NCBI GenBank assembly: GCA_905250025.1
Contig: CAJNOJ010000041.1
Coordinates: 186,001-250,000 of the forward strand
Origin: Adineta ricciae
Taxonomy: Eukaryota; Rotifera; Eurotatoria; Adinetida; Adinetidae
Length of the DNA stretch: 64,000 nt
Reading direction: 5' to 3'
The position numbers and the translations under genes were made by a program. A model generated the notes under the pieces. The model searched no databases. It was given only the letters and a program-made list of their open reading frames with translations, and was not told the origin of the DNA. Shown here piece after piece: positions 47,849 to 62,362 of this stretch. How positions within the stretch are numbered: the first letter of the stretch is position 1; every line of letters starts with the position of its first letter.

Positions 47849-50800
47849 TTAATCACGATAGAAAACTTTCATGAATTTTTCCATGGAAAGAAGATTCTTT
47901 TTAAAGACATTCTCATTTTGAACAATCGGTGGACGCATCATTTTCGGAGTGGGATAAAGTATAGATGATTGATTCAACAATGTGGCTCGTCGTGTTTGAG
48001 GGCCAGTTGATTGTTTAGGTGTTGATCGAACTTGTTGACGATATTTTTCATCTTCAACTGATGCTTTATTGAAGACACGTTTGTAAACATATTCGATCGC
48101 ATCTGTAAACATTTTGTTCGTACGCAGAGTCTTTCGAGCGTAATCGTCACTGACAATCGATTCAAGTAAGGAACAGATTTGTTCGAATAGTTCATGACGA
48201 TTCTGTTGGTAATATTTCAATAGAAGCATAATGAAATCTTTGATCTGTTCTTGTTTATCAATCAATGGTATGATTAAACCACGTTTAACAGTAAAGAGTT
48301 GTAGAATACTTAAGACTTTAGTAAGTAAAACAGCTGATGGTCCACTTCGATTGCAACATCTCATTAAGATAAAAAATAATCGTAATAAACCTTGCTGAGC
48401 AATTAAATAGCGTATTTCGAGACAGCAAGCAACAATTGGTTCGACATCACGTAAGAAATGTAGATAAGCAGTTAGGGATGATGAGGATGCTTCGGAATAT
48501 TCCTGTACGATTTGCATCATACGTTCTCGTAATGTTAATGACGAAGTATTTGTTGAATCATAGGCGCGAATTCGTTTGAGAATGGGAACAATCGGATGGT
48601 TAATTCGTTGATTTTCAACACGAACTTGGTGACCACGCCAATGAGCCTAAGCAGATCAGAAAATTTTACAATTAGTGAAAAGTGCGATCGAAGGATGGAT
48701 TATACCTGAACGATTTGAGCAGCGTGTGATTCACGTTCTGCTTCGGATTTTGCAGCAATTTCCAATGAATGTTCATTATGAGTTTGACCAAGTGATTCGT
48801 TATTACGTGTCACCGATTCTTCATGTTCCAGCGTTTGTTGTTGATGTGCTAAGAAGAGTGTTAATGTTTCTTTGATCATTTTTGTGTTGATTGGATCAGC
48901 AAAAGTAGTCTAGAGAGGACAAAATATGCTGCTTGAAACAATGTTCATAATTTCAACTTACATCATCAATTTTGCTTAGTTCGACACTATCCGCTTCGGA
49001 TGGAGTTGTTTCATCAACGAGAAACAATGATGTGTTATCTCCATTCGGTTTTGCTTCTTCCGTTTCCATGGTTTTTTCTAATTCAGCGAGATCATGAAAT
49101 GACATAGCCGTCGTTTGTGTAACAATCGATGCTCGACGTGGATCCATCATTGTTGTCAAACCTGATCGAGCCGAATTAAACGAATCATCATTCGTATTAT
49201 CATTATCATCATCATCGTCGTCACCATCTTCCTCCTCGTCGTCCTCTTGTTCTTGTTCTTCTTCTTCAACTTCGCTATCACCATTTAATTCAGGTAATGG
49301 TTCAAGGTGGTCAAGAATGTCATGATTCATTGTATGAAGGACGGATTGAGAAAGTAGAATTTGTGTTGGTCGTGGTGGTGTTTGGCATGTAAACATTGTT
49401 TCTAGAGAAGCATATAGTGAATCGGACAATGTCTGATCATAGACAACAGCAGGTGGTTCGACAAATGACCAATCTTGTTTGACTGGTGATTCAGATGAGA
49501 AAATTGTTACTTTCGTTGTATCGTCATCAGTCGTTTCCGTTTCTTCGTGCTCGTCATGATCGCTTTCAACGGTTAATAAAACAGGTTCAGATTGTATAAT
49601 TGGAAGTGAATGAGCTTTCGTTGCCAAATCTTCTATGAGAAGATTGACAGTCGTTGAAGATATTGAAGGTTTAAGTGTTTCACTCTTTCTCGTGACGACT
49701 TCATCGAGACTATGATGAATGGTATTTGTTAATTGAGGGAAATCATCGGACTTGATTGATGAATTTATTAATTCGTCGTGAATGATTTCTTTAATTGGTG
49801 GAGATCTTTTTATGTCTTCTTTCTTTGCTTCAACTATCGGTTCATCATCTTTAGAATATTTCTCTTTTAATTCTTCGAAAATCGTTTGATGACGAAAGTT
49901 ATTGTCGGTATCGTCGAGAGTATTCGAGAAAAGAAGATCGTGTGCCAGCATTGCTAAAATAATGATCGTACAACGCTCATCTGGTGTGTCCTTTGCATAG
50001 GTATCATATTTAACTAAATCGTTTGAAAACGTTCCGAATTGTTTAATGCATTCTTCTAAGAAGCGAAAATTCCCTTTGACATTCCGTTCATATGTACTCA
50101 TTTGCTGCTGTTGTTGACCAAGTTCCAAGTTGAATTGTATATGTTCATCCCGTGTTTGACATGTTGCTAGTGTTGTCAAGTGTTTTATATCACGTGAATA
50201 ATCACACAAGGTTGGTAAGTAATACGAAATTATGTAGAGAAATGCTCGACCATCGATAAACGATTCTTGAAGATCATATAACCAAAATTTATAATGTGCA
50301 CAGATCAATTGCGCCCATTTGATCACTAAATGGATCAATGGTGTGAACTCGACTTGTTGTTTCTGTAGTGGAATCAGATCATTTGCTAGAAGTTGTTTTT
50401 CACTCGTCCGACAGTTGTATTCCAAAAGGTTTTCACTGAGTAATGTAATTTCTTCTTGAAGTTTCTCCATTGGCGACAAATGTTTCGGTAGATAACAAGT
50501 GATGAATACGCGCCAGAGTAATTCAAGTGTACGTTGTTTATTACCATTCATAACATCTTTATTCGAACTAGAATTGAAAAGCCGTTGTTATCAAAGAACC
50601 GATCGATTGTTATCTAACTTACATTCCACTTAAATTGACGTGTCCATATGTTTGAAGTAATTCAAATGCTTGATCAATATTTAATAGTTTATGTACAAGA
50701 TTAACGACTGGGCATTTAAGTTTAGCTGATATATCAAATCGTGCTACTTGTTCATTTACAGATGAAAGTAATACCTGTGCACAACGTGTTAAACGTATGC

Positions 50801-52261
50801 CGTCTTTCAGTTCGTCAAATAGTTTATTTTCAGTTGTTGTGATCGAATAATTGTATTCGTCTAACGACGTTTGCCGGTAGATCGGTTCGTAACCAGCTAA
50901 TTTAAGACGACGGATGAGATTTGTATCAGAGCTGATAAAATCACGTGACAGAACGTCGAAAGATTCTTTTGTGGATTTGAATTTTGATTCTCGTGTGTAC
51001 AAGCACGGATCGTTATCGATTAAACGTAACATTTTCGCTCGTTCAAGAAAGATAATGATCAGAATAAGATTTTTTATGGTCAAACGTATTTGCGCTGATG
51101 CACCTTTAGTATTTGTCGTTGTTTTCTTTGCACTCGTTTCATTCGATTGTGCTGACGAATGGCTAGTTGATTGGATAAGATATTGTTCGATAGATAACTT
51201 CATTTGATGATAATTTTCGATATTTATCGGAAAGAGAACTTCCAAGGCTAGACGAAACCATATTCGGTTGTATGAAGAAATAAAGTTCAGTAAAGCTTGT
51301 CGACTAACTGTACGCGCGGAAAACGTCAAATCAGCTTTTGGATTGATGCGACAATGATCAATGTCGATGTCAGCACTGATTTTCGCAGCTATTGACTGAA
51401 TATCGCGAGTGAATACTTCCCGAGCACGATCTCGAAGAATATACCAACGATTTGATTCGGCAACAGCTTTTAGTGTTTTGGTTGAGGTCTCTGTCGAAGT
51501 GGATTGACTTGTTTGATTACACATGAATTCTACAGGAGTAAAGAGACTATTGAGCCAAATTGTATAAGCTTGTGCTTGTTTATCCACAGTATTTGTTGAT
51601 GTTAAATTGAATGGAATACGTGGTCGAATTGCCGGTTGAAATGACACCGCTGGAGCTGAAACGAAATGAGACTCTCTATTGTATTGTATTGTAAAATAAT
51701 GAGGACAACTAACTTTGACGAACTTCCGGAACGAGAATTGATGCTTCCGTATTAGTCTTCAATGTTGATGATAATTTGTGCGTCGGATATGATCTCTTCC
51801 ACGTTGTTGACGGTGCCGGTTTGGCTTTTCTATGTATGTAAGCTGGTACATAGGAATGATCGTTATCGTCATCGTCAAGCGGTGTTGTTCGATGAGCCTG
51901 AGGTGGACTTATGACAAACATGCAACTTTCAACCACCGGAGTGGGCGACGGCTCGTTTTTGGTTGTTGTCAAGGGTGATGCTAGTCTGGTGGCTGGTTCA
52001 GGACGAGAGTTACGATCGGATAATGGAGAAACATCAATAGATGTGCCTGCACTACGATCACGAAAAAGTAATGGACGTTTAGGTGTAACTGATGATCCTT
52101 CTTCATCATTTGTTTCCCACTATAAGGTGAATGATATGTTATACGCATACGTTGATATGAAGAGAAAATTATCGAATTAGACAAACCTTTTTTCGAACTG
52201 TTACGAGAGATAAACGCTCTTGATCAAAGTCAGTCGATGGAGGATCATTCTCTTGATTCAT
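47849..52261 (-). CDS. ASPM: minimal ASPM / abnormal spindle protein
   Basis: Spindle-pole microtubule minus-end organiser. Exons from an ATG at 52261 (MNQENDPPSTDFDQERLSL) assemble to about 1,360 residues, against roughly 3,480 in human and 1,950 in Drosophila. A disordered N-terminus of about 170 residues leads to the ASPM core: KQAQAYTIWLNSLFTPVEF, FISSYNRIWFRLALEVLFP, RAKMLRLIDNDPCLYTRE, DELKDGIRLTRCAQVLLS and VNLVHKLLNIDQAFELL (first CH domain), then LVIKWAQLICAHYKFWLYDL with SFIDGRAFLYIISYYLPTLC (second CH domain). A long disordered insert of about 300 residues with a strongly acidic run follows (about 49190-49275). Then one IQ motif (IVQAHWRGHQVRVEN, about 48640-48720) and the C-terminal armadillo-like region (LLRLFFILMRCCNRSG; LLKYYQQNRHELFEQICSLL). 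No N-terminal ASH domain is visible, and only one IQ motif against dozens in vertebrates. Confidence 0.92.
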
Positions 52262-52855
52262 GTTCTTGGAAAATGACTACTCGATATTTTATTTTGTGAA
52301 GCAAGATAGAACGATAGTAAAGACGATAATGATGACCTATTAAAGAAGTTCGTTGAATCTAAACAAGTGAACGATGATTCTTTCTTTTCCGAGACAATGT
52401 AATCATTTGATTGGCCAATCGAATTTAGAACATTCGTGTTCTCGCATGCAAATGAGAGGTCACTCGTAGACACGAATATCTTCTATAATTCGTTTCCAGG
52501 TAGTGAAACGACTATCGTTCAGAGAGAGTAAATCTGATGAACGTAATTTTTCGAGTGATGCATTATAGATAATGACTTTGATATTCCAGTGAAGTTGAGT
52601 TCTAGGAGTTTACTAGATGATCATCATGTATTCAATTTTAATATTATTTATTTATTAAGTAAAGAAGAAAAAACTTGTCCCAATCATTACAATAAAAACC
52701 TGAGAACTACGAAAAAACTATGTATTTAGAATGCCTGAAATACTGATATTCGAAGAAAATAGTACACCTGTGGACGGATGTATTGGATCAAAAACTTAAT
52801 ATGTGCATCTGACATTCATTCTCATTTTGGAATGTACTGGACAGAATCATGTGAA
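52262..52855. other. spacer upstream of the ASPM-like gene
   Basis: About 590 bp between the stop of the proline-rich gene and the ASPM-like ATG. AT-rich, with no supported exon or RNA gene. A promoter for the ASPM-like gene is expected here. Confidence 0.5.
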
Positions 52856-54592
52856 CTATTGTAGTGATTGACGAGCGCTTGAATTATTACCACCGTCAGT
52901 AAAGCTGAAATGAAGGGAAAAAAACGAATGTTTACAGATGATAGAAAAGTATCGATCGAATAAGACATACTAATCGGTAACATCAGTAATGGAGAAGCCT
53001 AGATCGTTTTTTTCATCATTTTGTTGGCTGTGACGTACTGGTGATCTTGGCTTGGGTGTTGGCGTTGTTGTTGGTGTTGGTGATGTTGACGATGATGTAG
53101 TTGTGGACGATTCGGTTGTTTGACTCAGCTCGAAGGATACATCTTGACTTGTTGTTGATGAAGATTTTGTACCTGGGATAGTGTCTTGTTGTATTTGTTC
53201 GGATGTTCCTTGTGGAATACTGTTTCTTTCTATAGTTACCGTATCGATGTCAACTTTGTTCAAAAGTGAGAGATGCGATAATGTGCCTGTGTTGATTAAT
53301 TGAGGTGATGCAGGTGGAATTCGACCGTTCACCGCCGGTTCTTTTGGCGAAGTAACTGGAGCTTTAGGTGAAGCACCTGTTTGTGCTTCATTCGTCGCAC
53401 GACGAGCTCGAGCGTACTCCGCGTACAGTCGGTGAGCACGTGTCGTACCATAATGGAGAGGAGGTTTTTGTGATACTGGTCTCTTTTCACTTGTTGGTGC
53501 AGAAGCCGGTTTTGGCGCAGGACGTGGACTTACAGAGGGTTCTTCTCGTGGTGTCATCTGTTCAACGCGCGCGATTTCTCGTTCAAAACGTTTGTCAAAT
53601 TTGGGTTTGGACAGCCGATCAACTAGGCTTCGTACTTCGGCTTTCGTTACTACCATTTGATTTGTCTTGGATGGCGCAGGTGGATACAATCGACGATTAT
53701 TATTGGTGTTCCTTGGCATAATTACAGACCTCGTCCCAGTTGAACGAACCATAGCTGCAGATTTTGTTCTTGTAAGGCTTTGTTTGAATTTTCGCGCATT
53801 TGCTTGATTTGCGGAATGTGGACGTTCGGCAACTATCGGACGTTGAAGTGGTATTGGTATGTTATGTGGCTGGTGTTGTTGCAAGGCAAATGCTTCTTCG
53901 ACTAATGCGCGAAGAAGAGGAAAATTGTGTAGAAAATCGTCTGTCAATATATTTGGTTTCGATGGCAGTTGTGTTCGAGGAGTTATCGGTGGCGAAGATA
54001 ATAAATTGAAACGTACATTGTGTCCAGTTTTCTCTTTCGGTCGTTGTGGCTTTCCATCTTCATCATCGGAATCTATGTCATTGTCATTAAAGCTGGCAAT
54101 GGGAATCGAAGCTAGATAGGATAGTCGGTTTTCTTTGGCGTCATAGAATTGTTTTGCGTTGACTGGTGTTACCATTTGAAGAAAATCAGAGTTCGAATTA
54201 AAATAAAGCGGTGGTGGTTGATAGGCAGAGATGAGAAGATCTTCGTGTAAAATATCTTCGATAGGACGCACCGATCGACTTTTGGAATGCTGGGGACGGA
54301 CTGAATGAGTCTTTGTGCTTGTCCAACGCGTTTGTGCTGATTTGTCGTGATTTGACACGGATGTTGGAATTTCACTGCGAGATATCTGGAGACCGACATC
54401 TTTCTTTTCGTTAACAAAATGAATATGTTTTATCACTGTATCTGCAGCTGGTGGAGTTGGTTTTGATGGCGACGTTGATGATGGCGGCGGCGGCGGTTGT
54501 TCGTGAACTTGTTCTTTTATCTCATTTGGAGATCTAGTAGGAGAAATATAGATGCGAACAGACTGACTATTGAATTCTGTTATAGGCAACAT
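52856..54592 (-). CDS. proline/serine-rich disordered protein, function unknown (possibly the C-terminal part of the MAP10 locus)
   Basis: A large exon (52971-54592) plus a small 3' exon (52856-52904). The apparent TAG at 52970 overlaps a perfect donor (TTA|GTATGT). Splicing to TTTCAG|CTTTACTG extends the C-terminus by about 16 residues (YFTDGGNNSSARQSLQ). The protein of about 555 residues is mostly disordered and Pro/Ser/Thr-rich, with EQPPPPPSSTSPSKPTPP near the N-terminus, PPPLYFNSNSDF, an acidic patch, a more ordered basic helix (VRSLVDRLSKPKFDKRFER; HRLYAEYARARR) and a Thr/Pro repeat tail. I do not recognise a domain. It starts 166 bp after the MAP10-like stop on the same strand. One splice choice (GAAAAA|GTAAGA to ACAAAG|GAAAG) would fuse the two frames, so it could be the disordered half of a single MAP10 protein. 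Confidence 0.65.
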
Positions 54593-54758
54593 CTCTCTCT
54601 TCTCTCCGCCTAGGTCTTTTGTATTTAGTGATACTTTCCTTTGTTTCTGTAATATCTATTCACCGTTTCTTTGTACGTCTGGTAGATAAATATATACATG
54701 TGATAGCGTGAAAAGAGAGAGCAAATTCCGAGACCACACTCTTATCTCTAATAAATTC

Positions 54759-55409
54759 TTACTTTTTCTCGCCTTTAGACGTGGTCTGTTCATCGAGCAT
54801 GGGTAATTGTGTTAAAATCGTTGTTCCATAATGACAAAATCGAACTGCAGCATTACAAGTTCCAATAGGTGTGCCCATGAGATTGAATAGCGTTGAGTGG
54901 AATGTTTGTTGTTCAACAAGTGGTATGTCACTACCATTCCGTAAAATCGATTGATTCAGCATTTCGATCAATTCGTTTAGTTTAATATTACAACTTCCGA
55001 TAAACTGGCTTGTGTCCTCATGCGAACCTTTGTCATTGATTTGATCGATCAACAGAAGAAACAATGGAACATTCAACAAATGTGCGTACAATGTTTTCAG
55101 ATAAGTTTTGAATAAACAAGATTTACCACGTTTGAAGTGAAATTTTCCATTCGCTGAACGAAGTTCATAGAACTGATCGGATAACAAGTGCCGCCAAGGA
55201 ACATGCGGGTGTTCACGTTTCAAATTATGGAACTCTTCCAACTGCCATTGATCAAAATAAGGTATGGACACTGCTGGATAATCAAGCAAACGGAAGACCA
55301 TACATGGCAAATGACATTCGATGCCTAAGTTTATCTGAACATCACTAATGAGTACTTCGATGGAAAGAAGACTCATTGGATGTTCGCTTTCAGTCATGGT
55401 TCCTGGCAT
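54759..55409 (-). CDS. MAP10-like protein, N-terminal domain
   Basis: Matches the conserved N-terminal domain of microtubule-associated protein 10 (a microtubule-stabilising protein of the spindle midzone and midbody). In order: MSLLSIEVLISDVQINLG, then PCMVFRLLDYPAVSIPYFDQ, the signature FKRGKSCLFKTYLKTLYAHL, LLNVPLFLLLIDQI, FIGSCNIKLNELIEM and STLFNLMGTPIGTCNAAVRF. A single exon of 216 codons, against about 900 residues in human MAP10, whose remainder is disordered. Either this gene is domain-only or it continues into the proline-rich frame downstream. The terminal codons (GEKK-stop) coincide with a strong donor GTAAGA. The ATG at 55409 is immediately preceded by an acceptor-like TTTTTAG, so a leader exon or trans-splice site is possible. 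Confidence 0.78.
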   Translation of the reverse strand: MPGTMTESEHPMSLLSIEVLISDVQINLGIECHLPCMVFRLLDYPAVSIPYFDQWQLEEFHNLKREHPHVPWRHLLSDQFYELRSANGKFHFKRGKSCLFKTYLKTLYAHLLNVPLFLLLIDQINDKGSHEDTSQFIGSCNIKLNELIEMLNQSILRNGSDIPLVEQQTFHSTLFNLMGTPIGTCNAAVRFCHYGTTILTQLPMLDEQTTSKGEKK

Positions 55410-55669
55410 CTAAAAATACATCAAGAATCGACACATTATCAAAACTTAAAACACACTAAATGATGTTTTATTGCGCATGAGATATATGTATACATAATAA
55501 TAATACATTCGTTGTACAGACACAAAACAATGGACAGAACACGTTGTCGCTGGACACGTTTCAGTTGGAATAATCGATCAGGTGCATAGAATGTGAGAGT
55601 ATCAACATCACTGCTGATTGTTGACTAAGATCATTCGAACTACTGATTGAAATCATCAGATCTTGAGAT

Positions 55670-56940
55670 TTAATTCAAAGACGAATAGGAATTCGATGGC
55701 GAAGATAAACCAACTGTTAAGCTCGATTTGCTAGTTGAACCGCTGTTAAATGATTGACTCAATTGTTTGCCGGATAGATTTGGCATTGCGGTTGATGATT
55801 GAGGCGACGAGCTTGGTGGGATTGGCGAAGAGCGAACTTCAATATCTGGAACTCTACATCAATCAAAATTACAACTTCTATTTATACGATACTAATTTGA
55901 AACCTTCTTTTAGTCAAGATGACCAAACTGTCTTGTAAGGAATTGATACACGAACGAGATATCGAACGGAGTAGCAACATATCCTAAAATGATCCATAAC
56001 ATGTGAATGACGAGAAAAGATTTTCACGAATACTTTGGATAAAGCGTGCAAACGATTAGTGTCGGATAGTGACTAGAAAAAAAAAACACGAGAGTTTTAT
56101 GGATAGAAACGGCGAGAAGTACGGAATAATCAATGCGTACTTCGATCGTTTCGACAAAGTCACGTTGATTGACCTCCACGCAACGTATAACTTCTCTCAT
56201 TTCTTTCAAAGTTTGCTGATGATGATAGATCCTTCATGATAAAAAATTTGTCAATTTTCATGTTATAGAAAACATTTAATCATACTTGGAATCTCGTCGA
56301 TTGGATGAACGAGTTTGAGATTCATTTGAAGATGACGACGTGTTAATCAAACTATTTCTCTGAGACGGTAGTGACGATACAAACTGGGAGAACAAACAGA
56401 TTGGAAATAGTTATTCTCTATCAAATGGTATCTACTTACAACTTCTGCAGCATTGGATCCTGAGCATGTTCGCAATTTGTCGATCCATTTTTGTCTCTCT
56501 TTCGCATCGATAGCTAAAATGAAGAGGAAAAACATGGATTGTCTAACATGGCTGTTGTCAACTGACCACGAAACCGAAAAGTGTCTCCGCCTCCGGTTTG
56601 CACTGTAAATGTCACATCATCTTCATTCGATGGCGATATCCAACAATCGGTTAACTCAATCACACCTCTCGGACCTTTCTTGCGAACTTCATACGGCTGA
56701 AAACAAATGATTTTATCACTGAAAACACATCGTATATTGCCCCTCTTACCATAAAATAAAGTAAAATTTTCGTCGCAGTATCCAGTACAAAATATCGACT
56801 TTGATATCCTTTGAATGCATTGGTATATTTATGTAGATGTCCTTGAAATCTAGAAATGGGACACGGAGAGATTGGAATTTGAGTAAACTCGAGTTGACTT
56901 ACGTTGAATCATCAACAGTATTCCAGTTAAAACTCCACAT
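55670..56940 (-). CDS. PH-domain protein related to OSBPL10/11, without the lipid-transfer domain
   Basis: About eight short exons, start MWSFNWNTVDDST (ATG at 56940), about 260 residues. The PH domain (about residues 14-120) reads FQGHLHKYTNAFKGYQSRYF, VLDTATKILLYFM, RGVIELTDCWISPSNEDDVT, TFRFRAIDAKERQKWIDKLR and CSGSN, which is the OSBPL10/ORP11 PH pattern (KYTN..GWQ.RYFVL, RG...L..A..SPSDED, DAKE.Q.W...LR). A Ser/Asn-rich linker and a helical segment like the post-PH coil of ORP11 follow (LKEMREVIRCVEVNQRDF; LLLRSISRSCINSLQDSL), then a Ser-rich tail ending NSYSSLN and a stop at 55670. The OSBP-related lipid-binding domain (EQVSHHPP signature) is absent, and the next gene begins 260 bp downstream. 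It probably binds phosphoinositides or a Golgi/endosome partner but cannot transfer sterol or PS. Family confident, function inferred. Confidence 0.82.
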
Positions 56941-57438
56941 CTAAAACAGCGATTCGTTTTTCAAAAGGGAAATTCTGCTATCTGTTTAGTTTATTTGTTT
57001 GTTTGCGAGAAGATAGACAAGATCCGCGTTATTTGACATCAGATGGAATACCGTAGAAAACGTACAAAAAAAAGAGAAGCAAGGAAAAGTTGCGATGAAT
57101 TTCACATGTAATCGTTTGTCTGTTTCATTGGAAAAGATTACCATTTCAAATCAAACAAGTGCAATGCCTTTTCCATAATGATGAGAATTCGATATGAAAT
57201 AACGAGAGGAGTGGAACAAAGAAAAAACGATATAAAAATCACAGAATGAACAAGATCAATAAGAAAGATTTTAATAGATTCTGTTGCAGATAGAATAAAT
57301 AACAAATGAAAATATGTGATAAGAAACTATCCGATGGACGCTAGTGAATATCTATAAAACTGATGTTTTCTTTTTTAATAACGATATTCTTCTGAATCGA
57401 ACGAGAGAAAAAATGTACAACACAATAGAATCTCTTTT
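56941..57438. other. spacer between the PAK stop and the PH-protein start
   Basis: About 500 bp, AT-rich, with no open frame of interest. It holds the PAK 3' end and presumably the promoter of the PH-domain gene. Confidence 0.5.
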
Positions 57439-60106
<2,668 letters not shown>

Positions 60107-61196
60107 GGTAATTTATGATTTTCAGTCGAGTCACGAATAAAACTTCATTCTATTTATTTCTGTCTATACTTTATGCGTTCTGTCAGGATGAAATCATGTT
60201 ACAATTATTAATATATGAAAAAAACATTTTGCTTTTCTCCGATGATTCTTCCTAATATAGAAAAAAGAATTTGGATGAATCATCACTGACATCGTAGGTG
60301 AGTGGGAGAGAAAAAGAAAGCCTTTACCAAGATGAATATGAGAACATACTTCAGCTATAATGACTAAAAGAGCTATTCCTATTCTCACAGGGATCTCGCC
60401 AATTCGTATGCGATACGATTGCCTTGAGCAGCACGATCATTACATGCATAAACAAATGAGTCTCCTCGTCATCTTTGTTCTTTCATTTTTCGCCAAATAT
60501 TGTACAGAGTAAAAAAAAGAGAAGGCAAAGTTCTCGAATTATATCAAGGATGAATGATGTCGACAGATGTAATAGATGTCAAATAGATCATAGGATTTCG
60601 ATAGCGTATGATCTAAGAGTCCAACATACCTGATGCTTCTATTCTAGTAGACAAATAATAATACCATTGAGGTGAACTAGGCCATTGAGGTAGACAGAAC
60701 CCATAATACTAAAATTGAATGTATACATATAAAATCAAGCAAATAGAAAAGTTTTACGTAAGTAGTCAATGTGTTTATTAGAGTTTGAAATCTGTGAAGA
60801 AAAAAAATGTATTCACAAATAAGAGTAAGAGAACAACAAATTCAGTCTTTTTAGTTTTTCTTTTTCTCACATACATACGAGCAGAGGAAAATAAATAAAT
60901 AGCGTGTATACACGCGTGACCTATACATTTGTTCTCTGTCTATTGCTGCTTAATATTTTGCTTTCAAATCTGATCTGATGATATTCTATCAAGTTTGATA
61001 GTACAAAAAGAACGACAGAGAAAGAAAATGCGCTTAGAAGATACATGAAGAGAAAAATGTCAGAACAAAATACGAGAGAGAGAGAGAAAGGAGAAAAACA
61101 ACTTGAACGATTGTATTACGCTTAATTTAAGAATAAGGATGAAGTAATGGTACAAATGAGAAGTAATTAATGAAGGATGCATACGATTTTATATGG
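60107..61196. other. 1.1 kb intergenic region
   Basis: Upstream of the PAK gene and downstream of the myeloid leukemia factor gene. AT-rich with AG-rich runs near 61070-61095. No supported exon or RNA gene. Confidence 0.5.
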
Positions 61197-62172
61197 TTAA
61201 AATCGTTTTTGTCGATGTTTTCTATGCATATCAGCACCAGTTGATGACGATGATGATGCTTTGCGTTTAACTGGCAGCGGTTGTGGCAATGGTAACTGTT
61301 CGTCGTCATCGTCATCATCATCGTCAACTTCTTCGATAATAGGTGAATCACGTGTCAAATCGATCGTATCCGAATGATGAAGTGTTGGCCGTTGGGAAGA
61401 ATGTTGCACTTGTCTAACAGGTCTTTTATGATGTCGATTCGATGCAGATGAAGAGCTATATTCAAGTGCTAATTGTGGCTGATGTGACTCTGACACCGGA
61501 TGATGACGACTGGAAGCGATCTGATGATGATATGGATGGTGAGAATGGCGAGGAATACCAGCTCGAACTGAACGTTGACGCCATTCGCGTTTAAATTCGT
61601 CCGTTTGTTCTTCGTCAAGATTTTCAAGTTCGACATTTTCGGATATCTGACCTGTTTCAACATTCATCTCCCGTTCAATGACATGTTTACGATCACCGAT
61701 CCGATGGCCAATTTGAACCTAGAAAATATCTTCATACCCATCAGATTTCTCTTTTCTTCTGACTTACTTTATTGATTCCACGCTCACTATCCCGAATGGC
61801 CTGTCGTGTTTCTTCCAATCCACCAGGCCCTCTCGTACGCGACGTCGACTCTTGATAAACTGTCGGTCGTCCATCTGATCCGTTATAAGACATCACTGTT
61901 GTCGACGTAAATGAATGTACAGGTCCATTTGTATTACTGCCACCGCCAAGGAACAATCCATTACTTGTTGCTCGCATCATACGATCCATCATGGCAAATG
62001 GTGATGAGTTAATACCAAATTCATCAAATAATCCATTCATACCACCGAATGGCGATGGTATCATGAACGAATTTCCAAACAATGACGGCTGATGAGGTAT
62101 CAATGAGCTGTTGTTCGAACTTCGGTTACCTCCGCCATGCATACCGAACAGATCTGTAGGAAAGCCGAACAT
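61197..62172 (-). CDS. myeloid leukemia factor (MLF) family protein
   Basis: MLF-family adaptor of nucleus and cytoplasm, linked to transcription control and protein quality control. Two visible exons give about 310 residues from MFGFPTDLFGMHGGG (ATG at 62172). The Gly/Met-rich N-terminus (PFGGMNGLFDEFG; AMMDRMMRAT) leads into the diagnostic MLF core: HSFTSTTVMSYNGSDGRPTV, YQESTSRTRGPGGLEETRQA, IRDSERGINKVQIGHRIGDR, KHVIEREMNVETGQ and ENLDEEQTDEFKREW, spanning an intron near 61700-61765. The tail is long and His/Ser-rich, with an acidic run (DDDDDDDDE) and basic nuclear-localisation-like clusters (PVKRKASS; HRKHRQKRF) before the stop at 61197. The ATG directly follows a 17-nt polypyrimidine acceptor ending CAG, so either an upstream coding or leader exon exists or the mRNA is trans-spliced. 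Confidence 0.9.
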
Positions 62173-62362
62173 CTGAAAAAAAAAGGAAAGAAAAACATTC
62201 ATTGTTTCATTGCATGTATTTTTTTTATCAAACAACATTCATACAAATTATTCTATATGACGAAAAGGAAGAGAAAATGAATACAAATATCAGACAAATG
62301 TAACTCAATGACGAGAAAAAGAGCTATCTGAAATTGACATGAGTTTGCAGATTGAGCAGAAC

